Below, in pieces: positions 43,814-52,535 of a stretch of DNA of 64,000 nt (positions are counted from its first letter, which is position 1; each line of letters starts with the position of its first letter). The notes beneath the pieces were generated by a model, which worked only from the letters and a program-made list of their open reading frames with translations, was not told the origin of the DNA and did no database searches. The stretch is taken from positions 124,001 to 188,000 of the forward strand of contig NZ_WBIN01000003.1 of assembly GCF_009749385.1 (NCBI RefSeq). The letters run 5' to 3'. Made by a program: the position numbers and the translations under genes. Origin of the DNA: Agromyces allii. Lineage in GTDB: Bacteria > Actinomycetota > Actinomycetes > Actinomycetales > Microbacteriaceae.

Positions 43814-45301
43814 TCAGCGGGTGCGGGTGCGCTCCCCACGACCCGCGGACGCGGCATCCGCCCCGACGATCGGGATCGACTGCGTGACGACCGCGTCGAC
43901 GACCATCGAGCCGTCGGTGGGGCCGATGATCGCGACCGCCGTGGTCTCGGTCGGCACGGCCGGCTGCACGGGCAGTCGCCCGAGCCGCCGGTGCTCGCGC
44001 ACGTACGCCGGCACGAGCAGCACGACCGCGCCGAGCCAGGCGAGCGGGTTGCTCCACACGACGCCGACGAACCCGATGAGGCTGCCGAGCACGACCGCGG
44101 CCGCGACCCGCATGACGAGCTCGACGACCCCGGTCACAGTCGGGATCAGCGTGTGGCCGAGACCCTGCAGGGCGCCGCGCAGCACGAAGAGCACGCCGAG
44201 GGCCGAATAGCTGAGGCCGTTGATGACGAGCATCAGGGTCGCCTGGTGCACGACCTCGTCGGAGCCGTCGCCGACGAAGAGCCGCACGAGCGCCGATCCG
44301 AACACGACGAGCAGGGCGCCGAGCACGATCGAGAGCACGATCGACATCCACGTCGCCTCGACGACCCCGCGGCGGATGCGGTCGGGGCGGCCGCCGCCGA
44401 GGTTCTGCGCGGCGTACATCGACACCGCGAGGCCCAGCGACTGCAGCAGGGCCACCGCGAGCCCGTCGACGCGCGACGCCGTCGTGTACGCGGCGACCGC
44501 GTCGGCTCCGAGTTCGTTGAGTGCGACCTGCACGGCGAGGGTGCCGATCGCGATGATCGACGCCTGGAAGCCCATCGGCAGGCCGAGGCGCAGGTGCTCG
44601 CGCAGGTCGGCGCGCGTGATGGCCCAGTCTGCTCGCTTCAGGTGCAGCACGGGCACGCGTCGGCGCACGTACTCGAGGCACATGAGCACCGAGATCGCCT
44701 GCGCGACGACCGTGGCGAGGGCGGCGCCGCCGACGCCCCAGTCGAGCGGGCCGACCATGAGCACCACGAGCCCGACGTTGAACGCGCACGCGATGCTGAG
44801 GAAGATCAGCGGGGTTCGCGAGTCGCCGATCGACCTGATGATCGCCGACAGGTAGTTGAACGCCATCATCGTCGAGGCGCCGAGGAAGCTGACCTGCGTG
44901 TAGACCGTCGCCTCGTCGAGGAGCTCGGGCGGGGTCTGCATGAGCTCGAGTGCCGGCCGCGCGATGAGCGGTGCGGCCACGGTCAGGAGGAGGCTCAGGA
45001 TGCCGGTGAGCAGCGTTCCGGTCGCGACCGAGCGCCGCACGGCTGCATGGTCGCGACCGCCGAACGCCTGCGCCGTCGGGATCGCGAATCCGGATGTCAC
45101 GCCCCACGCGAACCCGAGCAGCAGGAACAGCAGGCTCCCCGTCGCACCGACCGCGGCGAGCGAGTCGACGCCGAGGTGCCGCCCCACCACGATCGCGTCG
45201 GCGAACTGGTAGAGCTGCTGCACGACGTTGCCGATGAGCAGCGGGATCGAGAAGAGGAGGATGACGCGCCAAGGGCGTCCGGTCGTCAGGGCGGTGGACA
45301 T
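43814..45301 (-). CDS. MATE family efflux transporter
   Basis: The 495-residue, 12-helix transporter has the MATE/DinF pattern, with LLIGNVVQQLYQFADAIVVGRHLG near the start and the repeated half GLPMGFQASIIAIGTLAVQVALNELG. It would export cationic or other drugs in exchange for protons or sodium. An about 60-nt leader precedes the ATG. The promoter has a TACAAT box with a perfect 14-bp palindrome next to it, a likely repressor site. Confidence 0.93.
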   Translation of the reverse strand: MSTALTTGRPWRVILLFSIPLLIGNVVQQLYQFADAIVVGRHLGVDSLAAVGATGSLLFLLLGFAWGVTSGFAIPTAQAFGGRDHAAVRRSVATGTLLTGILSLLLTVAAPLIARPALELMQTPPELLDEATVYTQVSFLGASTMMAFNYLSAIIRSIGDSRTPLIFLSIACAFNVGLVVLMVGPLDWGVGGAALATVVAQAISVLMCLEYVRRRVPVLHLKRADWAITRADLREHLRLGLPMGFQASIIAIGTLAVQVALNELGADAVAAYTTASRVDGLAVALLQSLGLAVSMYAAQNLGGGRPDRIRRGVVEATWMSIVLSIVLGALLVVFGSALVRLFVGDGSDEVVHQATLMLVINGLSYSALGVLFVLRGALQGLGHTLIPTVTGVVELVMRVAAAVVLGSLIGFVGVVWSNPLAWLGAVVLLVPAYVREHRRLGRLPVQPAVPTETTAVAIIGPTDGSMVVDAVVTQSIPIVGADAASAGRGERTRTR

Positions 45302-45367
45302 CGGTGAGGGCTTTCGCGGACGGGTGCGGTCAAGAATGAGGCGGTCCGCTCGGGCACCGCGCCGACC

Positions 45368-45387
45368 ATTGTATCGAATCGATTCGA
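45368..45387 (-). promoter_or_regulatory. MATE promoter: -10 element next to a perfect palindrome
   Basis: On the minus strand TACAAT (45373-45368) is a near-ideal -10. Directly upstream, at 45374-45387, TCGAATCGATTCGA is a perfect 14-bp palindrome placed between the -35 and -10 positions, as expected for a TetR-, MarR- or similar repressor. The regulator is not identified; the nearest regulator genes are the MmyB-type protein and the ECF sigma factor. Confidence 0.6.
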
Positions 45388-45457
45388 CCCCCGCAGGGCC
45401 ATTCGCCTCCGCCTCACGCATGACCCGACCCGATCCCGCGCACGGATCAGGCGCCCA

Positions 45458-46255
45458 TCACTGCACCTGATCGGTCGGCCGCACGAGGATCTCGTTGACC
45501 GAGACGTGCTCCGGCTGACTCAGCGCGTAGACGATCGCCTCGGCGATGTCCTCGGGTCGAAGCGTGCGCATCGACGCGGCGATGCCGGCGGCCGCCGCCT
45601 GCATTGTCGTGTCGGTGATGTGGCTCGTGAGCTCGGTATCCACGAAGCCCGGCTGGATCACGATGACGCGGACGCCGCGGCGGGTGACCTCCTGACGCAG
45701 CGACTCCGAGAAGGCGCTGATGCCGAACTTCGTCGCGGCGTAGACGCCACTGCCGAGCGACGCGGACCGAGCGGCGGTCGACGAGACCTGCACGACGGCG
45801 CCCTTCGATTCGAGCAGGTGCGGCAGCGCCGCGTGCACGGCGTACATCGAGCCGAGCAGGTTGGTGTCGATCATGCTTCGCCACTCGCGCACATCGGCGC
45901 CGACGATCAGCCCGCTCTGCATGAGCCCCGCATTGTTGACGAGCGCGTCGAGGCGGCCGAAACGGGCGACGCTCTCGCTGACGGCGCGCTGCACGGACTC
46001 GGGGTCGGTGACGTCGAGCTCGAGCGGCAGGATGTCGCCGGGCGCCGCGTCGACGAGCGCGGCGAGCCGGTCGGTCCGGCGCGCCCCGATCGCGACGCGC
46101 GCGCCGACACGCGACAGTGCCAGAGCGGTCTCCCGCCCGATGCCGGACGATGCCCCGGTGACGAGCACCACCTTCCCCTCGAGCGGCCGGCCGGCATCGA
46201 GCGAGCGGCGCGCCTCGGGCGTGCGGCCGACCCCTGCGGATGGTTCGGTGTTCAC
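45458..46255 (-). CDS. Short-chain dehydrogenase/reductase
   Basis: The 265-residue SDR has TGASSGIGRE, NNAG, and catalytic Tyr-Lys in YAATKFG. The pattern of the C-terminal half (QPGFVDTELTSHI) resembles YdfG/serine dehydrogenase-like members. A GTG start was chosen because GGGGAG lies 5 nt upstream; an ATG seven codons earlier has no such site. It begins 27 nt after the esterase gene, suggesting cotranscription. Confidence 0.92.
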   Translation of the reverse strand: MNTEPSAGVGRTPEARRSLDAGRPLEGKVVLVTGASSGIGRETALALSRVGARVAIGARRTDRLAALVDAAPGDILPLELDVTDPESVQRAVSESVARFGRLDALVNNAGLMQSGLIVGADVREWRSMIDTNLLGSMYAVHAALPHLLESKGAVVQVSSTAARSASLGSGVYAATKFGISAFSESLRQEVTRRGVRVIVIQPGFVDTELTSHITDTTMQAAAAGIAASMRTLRPEDIAEAIVYALSQPEHVSVNEILVRPTDQVQ

Positions 46256-46282
46256 GGTGCTCCCCTTCTGCGTCATCCGTGT

Positions 46283-47233
46283 TCAGACCCGTCCGAGCGC
46301 CTTGCGGAGCACGTGCACCGCCTGCTCGACGGCAGCAGTCACTGCGGCGGAGGGCCGCAGCGGGTTCAGCATCATGAAGTCGTGCAGCGTGTCGTTGTAG
46401 CGCACGCTTGTGGTCCGCACGCCCGCCTCCACGAGGCGCCGCGCGTACGCCTCGCCCTCGTCGCGGAGCACGTCGTTCTCGTCGGTGATCACGAACGCCT
46501 CGGGGAGCCCGGTCAGCTGTTCGGTCGTCGCCCGAAGCGGCGAGGCGGTGACGTCACCACTCTTCGCGGCATCCGGCAGGTAGCTGTCCCAGAACCACGC
46601 CATGGCGGCCGCGGTCAGGTATGGGCCGTCGGCGAACTCGCGGTAGCTTTCGGTGTCCTGCGCGGCGTCGGTCACGGGGTAGTAGAGCGACTGGTGCACG
46701 AACGACACATCGCCGCGCTCCTTGGCCAGGATCGCGACCACAGCGGTCATGTTGCCACCGACCGAGTCGCCGGCCACTGCCAGGCGCCCGGCATCGAGCC
46801 CCTTCTCCGCGCCAGAGCGGGTGATCCACCGGGCGGTCGCGTAGGCCTGCTCGATTGCGACCGGATGCTTCGCCTCCGGCGAGCGGTCGTACTCGACGAA
46901 CACCACGGCGGCGTCGACACCGACCGCGATCTCCCGCACGAGGCGGTCGTGGGTGGCGGCGTTGCCGATGACCCAGCCACCGCCGTGGATGTAGAGGATC
47001 GTCGGCAGCAGGCCGGTCGATCCCACCGGCTTGACGATCCGCACCCGCACGTCACCGACCTCGGCGGGAACGGTGACCCACTCCTCGTCGACATCGGGCT
47101 TCGCGATCGGGGCGGCCTGCAGGTCGTCGAGGACCTTGCGGGCGCCGTCCGCGCCGAGCTGGTAGAGGAACGGGGGAGTCGACGTGGCGTCGGCGATGGC
47201 CTGCGCCTCGGGATCGAGGATGTGCGCGTTCAT
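46283..47233 (-). CDS. Alpha/beta hydrolase, hormone-sensitive-lipase type esterase
   Basis: The 316-residue esterase has the oxyanion-hole motif HGGGW and nucleophile elbow GDSVGGN, both typical of the HSL/family IV group. The acid lies in ITDENDVLRDE and the His in NDTLHDFMML. It likely hydrolyses short-chain esters or acetylated xenobiotics. AAAGG lies upstream of the ATG. It is followed by an SDR and preceded by a sigma factor gene on the same strand. Confidence 0.92.
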   Translation of the reverse strand: MNAHILDPEAQAIADATSTPPFLYQLGADGARKVLDDLQAAPIAKPDVDEEWVTVPAEVGDVRVRIVKPVGSTGLLPTILYIHGGGWVIGNAATHDRLVREIAVGVDAAVVFVEYDRSPEAKHPVAIEQAYATARWITRSGAEKGLDAGRLAVAGDSVGGNMTAVVAILAKERGDVSFVHQSLYYPVTDAAQDTESYREFADGPYLTAAAMAWFWDSYLPDAAKSGDVTASPLRATTEQLTGLPEAFVITDENDVLRDEGEAYARRLVEAGVRTTSVRYNDTLHDFMMLNPLRPSAAVTAAVEQAVHVLRKALGRV

Positions 47234-47300
47234 GATCGTGTGCCTTTCCGTTGAGCGTCGGTTCTCTGAGCGGGCGCATCCGGCGGATGCTCCTGCCCAC

Positions 47301-47330
47301 TACGACCGGGCCGCGCCCGTCGTTGTGACG
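47301..47330 (-). promoter_or_regulatory. Weak ECF41-type promoter candidate
   Basis: On the minus strand CGTCACA (47330-47324) resembles the ECF41 -35 consensus TGTCACA, and CGTA (47304-47301) the -10 CGTC. The 19-nt spacer is longer than the 16 or so expected. It would drive the esterase-SDR pair from the sigma factor encoded just upstream. Tentative. Confidence 0.3.
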
Positions 47331-47421
47331 GACACCCTCCCTGACCGCCGGGGCCACAGGCGCACGCCCTGGGCTAGGACGTCCAGCGAGCAGCACCTGA
47401 GCCTCGAGGTCAGGCGCAGCC

Positions 47422-48081
47422 TCACGCCCGCGTCAGCACGAGCTCCAGCGCTGCCGCATCACCCTCACGAGCGGCATTCCGGAATGCGCGCAGGAGCCGC
47501 TGATGGGCGCCGGGGTCGACGACGCGCTCCTTGGCGATCGCGAGGTGTTTACGGGCCCGGCTGACGAGCTGCCGCACGGCGGGCTCCGTCGTCTCGATCA
47601 CGGCGGCGATGTGCGGGTACGGGTAGTCGAACCCCACGCGCAACACGAACGCGGCCCGTTCCGCCGGTGTGAGTCGCGCCATCATCAGGTACGTCGCGCG
47701 TTCGAGCTCTTCGTCCCGCTCCACGACCGCGGCGGGGTCGAGCACGTCATTCGGTCGAGCCTCGAATTCCTGGCCGACGGATGTCTCGCGACGTACCCGC
47801 GCGCTCTGCAGTACGTTGATCGAGGCGCGAGTCGTGGTCGTCGCCAGGAACGCCATCGGTTCGCGAACGCGGCTCCTGTCGCACGTCTGCCAGCGCACCC
47901 ACACGTCCTGCAAGACGTCCTCTGCCTCGGCGGCGCTTCCGAGGATGCGGTACGCGATACCGAAGAGCCGGCGGCGGCCCTCGATGAAGACGCTCAGACC
48001 GCCGACCGGTGTGCTCGGCGACTCCGCAACCTCTCCGCGGCGGTACCCCGCGAACCCCGGACGATCGATGATCGTGCTCAT
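47422..48081 (-). CDS. ECF41-like RNA polymerase sigma factor, C-terminal domain missing
   Basis: The 219-residue sigma-70 factor has region 2 (AYRILGSAAEAEDVLQDVWVRWQ) and region 4 (DYPYPHIAAVIETTEPAVRQLVSRARKHL), the latter typical of the ECF41/SigJ group. Full-length ECF41 proteins are about 290-330 residues with a SnoaL-like C-terminal domain that modulates activity. Here the chain stops just after the first helix of that domain (LLRAFRNAAREGDAAALELVLTRA). It could be a truncated, constitutively active form. GGGAGGGACA precedes the ATG. Confidence 0.85.
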   Translation of the reverse strand: MSTIIDRPGFAGYRRGEVAESPSTPVGGLSVFIEGRRRLFGIAYRILGSAAEAEDVLQDVWVRWQTCDRSRVREPMAFLATTTTRASINVLQSARVRRETSVGQEFEARPNDVLDPAAVVERDEELERATYLMMARLTPAERAAFVLRVGFDYPYPHIAAVIETTEPAVRQLVSRARKHLAIAKERVVDPGAHQRLLRAFRNAAREGDAAALELVLTRA

Positions 48082-48193
48082 GCTGTGTCCCTCCCATCGA
48101 GTACGGATCCCATGGATCACACACAAGCGAGAGGGCGTGCAGGACGAGTGAAAGCTCAGTGCATGTGCAGTGCACCGGCGGACGAACCCGAGA

Positions 48194-51007
48194 TCAGTGG
48201 GCCAGACGGCCCTCCATCGCCGCGATCGCGTCATCCATCCACGGACGCATGATCGCCGACTCGTAGTCGTTCGTCAGGAATTCCTCGTGGTCTCGTTCGA
48301 GCCGATCGAACAGTTCGCGGGCCTCGTAAGCCATCTCACGAAGATCGGCACCCGCGGCCGCGATCACGGTGGCCATCGCGCTGTGCGCCTGGATCATCAC
48401 GTCGAGCGAGTCGCGTGTGGTCTCGACGAGCGCGAGAGCCTCGTCGAACTGCCCGGCTCTGGCGTGGACGATGGCTCGATACACGACCACATAGGGAGTC
48501 AGATAGTCGGACCCCGACTCTGCGACACATCGATCCGCCTCGACCGTGACCGCCGCGAGTTCCTCGTTTGTGCCGAACATCAGCACGATGGCGGCGTAGG
48601 ACACGAGGGAGATCGCGAGGATGTCAGATCTCCCCGACCTGCGGGCGGCCGCGACCGACTGCGCGGTCAGCACCAGACGGGTCGAAGGGTCCGCATCGAG
48701 GTACCCGAGATTGCGCAGGGTGTTCGCTTCGCCGGCGTCGTCTCCCCATTCACGGTAGGTCTCGAGCACTCGCTCGAAATGGTGCTGAGATTCCATGTCA
48801 TGACCACTGAGACCCAGGTTCACCGCGAGATCTCGCCGAAGTTCGATCTCAAGCCGCTCGTCCCCGCATCTGGCCGCAGCATCGGTCGCCTGCCCGATCG
48901 CCTCGATCATGATGGACGGCGGATCGACCGCCTGACGCATCGGCCGCCAGTCCAACGCGATCAGCGCGGCCTCGCGATCGAGTCCCAGCGCGAGTGCGAG
49001 GCCGAAGGTCTCGAGGACGGCCTTGCGCTCGGAGAGAAACCATCGGACGGCGTCATCCGGCGATGCGAAACTCGAGATCGCTTCCGCCACCGGCGGCGGC
49101 GATTCCACCTCCGCCACCGGCTCCCGACCGAAGGCCAGGAACGCGCGTCTGGTCATGTGCACGTAATGACCGACGAGTCGTCGCTGCGCCTCTACCCGCT
49201 CGAACGTCCCTCCGGACATCTCGGAAGCATAGATCCGGAGCAGGTCGTGCACGGCGAACTCACCCCTCGCGACCTGCACGAACATGTTCGCACCGACCAA
49301 CTCGCCCAGGGTCGCGGACGTCCGCGCCAGATCCAGGCACGCAATACTCGCGAGGGCACCGTGGGGATGGGTGACGCCGGGATGCACGGACGCCAAGCGG
49401 AACAGCCGTGCAGCGTCTTCCGACAGGGCACGATAAGACCACTCGAAGGTCGACCTCAGATCGTTCTCTGCGTCGAGCGCGAGGAAGTCAAGTGCCGATG
49501 ACGTGGCCGAGAGTCCGTCGGCCACATCCTGCATCGCCTCAGGTGAACCGGACGCGGAGGCCGCGGCCAACGCCAGGGCAAGCGGCAGTCCGGCACAGGA
49601 CACGACGATCGAATCGATGGAAGCCGGGTCCGACTCCACGCGAACCGCACCCAACCGTCTAGCCAGGAGCCGACGCGATTCCTCGTCCGTCAGGCGGTTC
49701 AACGGCACCGGGACTGCGCCGTCCTTGACGACCAGGCCGGGCAGATGTGTTCGGCTGGTGATGATCACGAGGCAACCCGGCACGCCAGGGAGAAGTGATC
49801 GCGCTTGCTCGACATCGGCGACGTTATCGAGCACGACGACCATGCGCCTGCCCGCGATGGCTCGGCGGTACGCCTCCCCCAATGGACCGTCGCCGCCTTG
49901 GATCCCCGCGCCCGAACCACCGAGATCAGCGAGGAATTGTCCAAGCGCCTCGGCACTCGACACGGACTCGCCCTTCGGCGAATAGCCGCGCAGGTTGACG
50001 AACAGTTCCCCGTCGGGAAACCGGTCGGCCACCGAGTGTGCCCATTGCACTGCGAGCGTCGTCTTGCCGATTCCGGCCATCCCGCTGATCGCGAGAATGG
50101 CGGGCTCACCGCGCAACGCGGTCGCAGTGGCCTCCTCGAGGACGGTTCGGATGCCGGCCCGATCGACCACAGCGGCCGGCGCCAGCGGGAGCTTCCGCGG
50201 CACGTCCGCACCGGAGGCAACCCGTGCGTCTTCGCTCAGGATGTCGTCGACCGCCTCCTGCAACTCGGGGCCCGGCGCGATCGAGAGCTCTTCCCAGAGG
50301 CGGCGCCTGGCGGTGTCGTACACCGCGATCGCCTCGGCGCGACGACCGCAGCGGGCGAGCAGCGTCACCAGCCTGGCCTGCAGGCGCTCGTCGAGCGGCG
50401 CATCGGCTGCGACGCGCTCGAGCGCCTGAGCGAGCGACGACGGGTCGCGGAGCTCGAGCGCACAGTCGGCCGCGTCCAGCGCGAGGGCGATGCGGTCTCG
50501 CTCGACAGCGGAGAACTGTGGGCGGGTCAGCTTCCCCCATGCGAGCCCACTGAAGGGCGCGCCCGCCACGAGCTCGAGCGCCTCGAGATATGCAGGCGCC
50601 GCCTGCGCCGCGCTGGAGCGCCGAGCCTGAGTCCACAGCACGGCGACGCGATCCAGGTCGGAGCCCACGACCGCGGGGTCGAGCCGGTATCCATCTCCTG
50701 CGCCCAGTACTGCCGTGCCCGTTGCTCGCGGAGGAAGCTCCGGCTCCAACAGACGGCGCAACTCGCCGACATGACGTTGCACCTGGTTGATCGCGGTCGA
50801 CGGCGGCTCCTCCCCCCACAGGATGTCGACGAGGTCGCTGACGGAGACTGTCCTGCCGCGGGCGGCGACGAGAGTCGCCAGGATGAGGCGCTCGCGGGGC
50901 GGTCGGCTCGCGAGATCGACTTCGGGGCGAATGAGGCGGAGACCGCCGAAGACCCCGACCGAGACTGTCCGCTCAGTGCGGCCCGAACGAGCTGGTGAGG
51001 AGGTCAA
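48194..51007 (-). CDS. SARP/AfsR-like regulator (DNA-binding, BTAD, NB-ARC, TPR-like)
   Basis: The 937-residue protein has an OmpR-type winged helix (about 20-100) and a bacterial transcriptional activation domain (about 105-250). An NB-ARC-type ATPase follows, with P-loop GMAGIGKTT (309-317), and then a long helical, probably TPR-like C-terminus (about 620-937). Such proteins activate secondary metabolism or other genes after nucleotide-driven assembly. No biosynthetic cluster is beside it. The only upstream start in frame is TTG at 51007, with a poor ribosome site. A 27-residue frame with a good Shine-Dalgarno overlaps this start. Confidence 0.9.
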   Translation of the reverse strand: MTSSPARSGRTERTVSVGVFGGLRLIRPEVDLASRPPRERLILATLVAARGRTVSVSDLVDILWGEEPPSTAINQVQRHVGELRRLLEPELPPRATGTAVLGAGDGYRLDPAVVGSDLDRVAVLWTQARRSSAAQAAPAYLEALELVAGAPFSGLAWGKLTRPQFSAVERDRIALALDAADCALELRDPSSLAQALERVAADAPLDERLQARLVTLLARCGRRAEAIAVYDTARRRLWEELSIAPGPELQEAVDDILSEDARVASGADVPRKLPLAPAAVVDRAGIRTVLEEATATALRGEPAILAISGMAGIGKTTLAVQWAHSVADRFPDGELFVNLRGYSPKGESVSSAEALGQFLADLGGSGAGIQGGDGPLGEAYRRAIAGRRMVVVLDNVADVEQARSLLPGVPGCLVIITSRTHLPGLVVKDGAVPVPLNRLTDEESRRLLARRLGAVRVESDPASIDSIVVSCAGLPLALALAAASASGSPEAMQDVADGLSATSSALDFLALDAENDLRSTFEWSYRALSEDAARLFRLASVHPGVTHPHGALASIACLDLARTSATLGELVGANMFVQVARGEFAVHDLLRIYASEMSGGTFERVEAQRRLVGHYVHMTRRAFLAFGREPVAEVESPPPVAEAISSFASPDDAVRWFLSERKAVLETFGLALALGLDREAALIALDWRPMRQAVDPPSIMIEAIGQATDAAARCGDERLEIELRRDLAVNLGLSGHDMESQHHFERVLETYREWGDDAGEANTLRNLGYLDADPSTRLVLTAQSVAAARRSGRSDILAISLVSYAAIVLMFGTNEELAAVTVEADRCVAESGSDYLTPYVVVYRAIVHARAGQFDEALALVETTRDSLDVMIQAHSAMATVIAAAGADLREMAYEARELFDRLERDHEEFLTNDYESAIMRPWMDDAIAAMEGRLAH

Positions 51008-51056
51008 CGATTCCGCCGATCGGTCCGCGGGGAGTGAGCGAGACCAGAATATCCAT
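50973..51056 (-). CDS. Possible 27-residue leader peptide overlapping the SARP start
   Basis: The frame MDILVSLTPRGPIGGIVDLL... has GGTGGAG 5 nt before its ATG, a far better ribosome site than the SARP TTG. It overlaps the first 35 nt of the SARP gene in another frame. It is mildly hydrophobic. It may be a translational-coupling leader; alternatively it is chance. Confidence 0.3.
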   Translation of the reverse strand: MDILVSLTPRGPIGGIVDLLTSSFGPH

Positions 51057-51155
51057 CACGACTCCACCGCGACGCGCGCGGAGGTGTTTCGTGTCATGGC
51101 CCACGAGCGCAACGGTCGCGCGCGTTGATTCGGCGATCCGGCAGCACCGCCGGCG

Positions 51156-52535
51156 CTAGACCTGCACCATGTCGGTGAACCGCGAGAAGTGGCCGTGGAA
51201 CGCGACCGTGATGGTGCGGGTCGGACCGTTGCGGTGCTTGGCGACGATGAGGTCGGCCTCGCCCGCACGAGGGCTGTCGCGCTCGTAGGCGGCCTCGCGG
51301 TGCAGCAGGATGACCATGTCGGCGTCCTGCTCGATCGAGCCCGACTCGCGCAGGTCGCTGAGGGCGGGCATCTTGTCGGCGCGCTGCTCGGGGCCACGGT
51401 TCAGCTGCGAGAGGGCGATGACCGGCACCTGGAGCTCCTTCGCGAGCAGCTTCAGTGCACGCGAGAACTCCGAGACCTCCTGCTGGCGGCTCTCGACGCG
51501 CTTGCCGCTCGTCATGAGCTGCAGGTAGTCGATGACCACCATCTTGAGCCCGACGCGCTGCTTGAGCCGTCGGCACTTCGCGCGGATCTCGACGAGCGTC
51601 ATGTTGGGGGAGTCGTCGATGTAGAGGGGGGCGTCGTTGATGCGCCCGCGGGTCGACGCGATGGTGGTCCAGTCGCGCGTGTCGACCGTGCCCTTGCGCA
51701 TGTTCTGCAGGGGAACGGATGCCTCGGCCGAGAGCAGGCGCATCGCGATCTCGCTCTTGCCCATCTCGAGGCTGAAGAACACGGCGGGCATGTCGTTCGT
51801 GATGGCCGCGGCGCGGGCGAAGTCGAGCGCGAGCGTCGACTTTCCCATGGCGGGACGCGCGGCGACGATGATCATCTGGCCGGGGTGGAACCCGTTGGTC
51901 AGGTCGTCGAGGTCGGCGAAGCCGGTGGGCACGCCCGTGAACTTGCCGTCGGTGTGGGAGGCTGCCTCGATCTCGTCGAAGGCCGCGCTGACGGCCTCGG
52001 AGAGCGGCACGTAGTCTTCGGTCTCGACCGAGCCCGTGACCGAGTAGATCTCGGCCTGCGCGTTGTTGACGAGGTCGACGACCTCGCCCTCGCCCTGGTA
52101 GCCCATCTGCACGATGCGCGTGCCGGCCTCGACGAGACGGCGGAGCAGCGCCCGCTCGGCCACGATCGAGGAGTAGAAGCCCGCGTTCGCCGCGGTCGGC
52201 ACGAGGCTCGTGAGCGTGTGCAGGTACTCGACGCCGCCGGCGCGCTGCAGCTCACCGGTCTTGGTGAGCTCGTCGGTGACGGCGATGACGTCGGTCGGCT
52301 CGCCGTGCGAGTAGAGCGTGAGGATCGCGTTGAAGACGACCTCGTGCTTCGGCACGTAGAAGTCGACGCCGCGCACGGTCTCGATGACGTCGGCGACGGC
52401 GTCTTTGGAGAGCATCATGCCGCCGAGGGCGCTCTGCTCGGCCAGGAGGTCGTGCGGGGGGACGCGTTCGCCGCGTCGGGCGTCACCGTCTTCGGACGGT
52501 TCAGCGAGCCCGATGTGCGCGATCGACAACTCCAT
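51156..52535 (-). CDS. dnaB: Replicative DNA helicase
   Basis: The 459-residue DnaB has the N-terminal primase-interacting domain (PPHDLLAEQSALGGMMLS). The RecA-type motor has Walker A ARPAMGKST (GKST 231-234) and Walker B MVVIDYLQLM. No intein is present, unlike in mycobacteria. The start at MELSIAHIG has GGAGGTC directly before it. It is separated from rplI by a 517-bp spacer with DnaA-box-like sites. Confidence 0.97.
   Translation of the reverse strand: MELSIAHIGLAEPSEDGDARRGERVPPHDLLAEQSALGGMMLSKDAVADVIETVRGVDFYVPKHEVVFNAILTLYSHGEPTDVIAVTDELTKTGELQRAGGVEYLHTLTSLVPTAANAGFYSSIVAERALLRRLVEAGTRIVQMGYQGEGEVVDLVNNAQAEIYSVTGSVETEDYVPLSEAVSAAFDEIEAASHTDGKFTGVPTGFADLDDLTNGFHPGQMIIVAARPAMGKSTLALDFARAAAITNDMPAVFFSLEMGKSEIAMRLLSAEASVPLQNMRKGTVDTRDWTTIASTRGRINDAPLYIDDSPNMTLVEIRAKCRRLKQRVGLKMVVIDYLQLMTSGKRVESRQQEVSEFSRALKLLAKELQVPVIALSQLNRGPEQRADKMPALSDLRESGSIEQDADMVILLHREAAYERDSPRAGEADLIVAKHRNGPTRTITVAFHGHFSRFTDMVQV

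Noticed and set aside
48194-51007. NB-ARC protein as an anti-phage STAND defence system
   Set aside because: The N-terminal winged helix plus BTAD domain marks a SARP/AfsR transcriptional regulator, and there are no defence neighbours.
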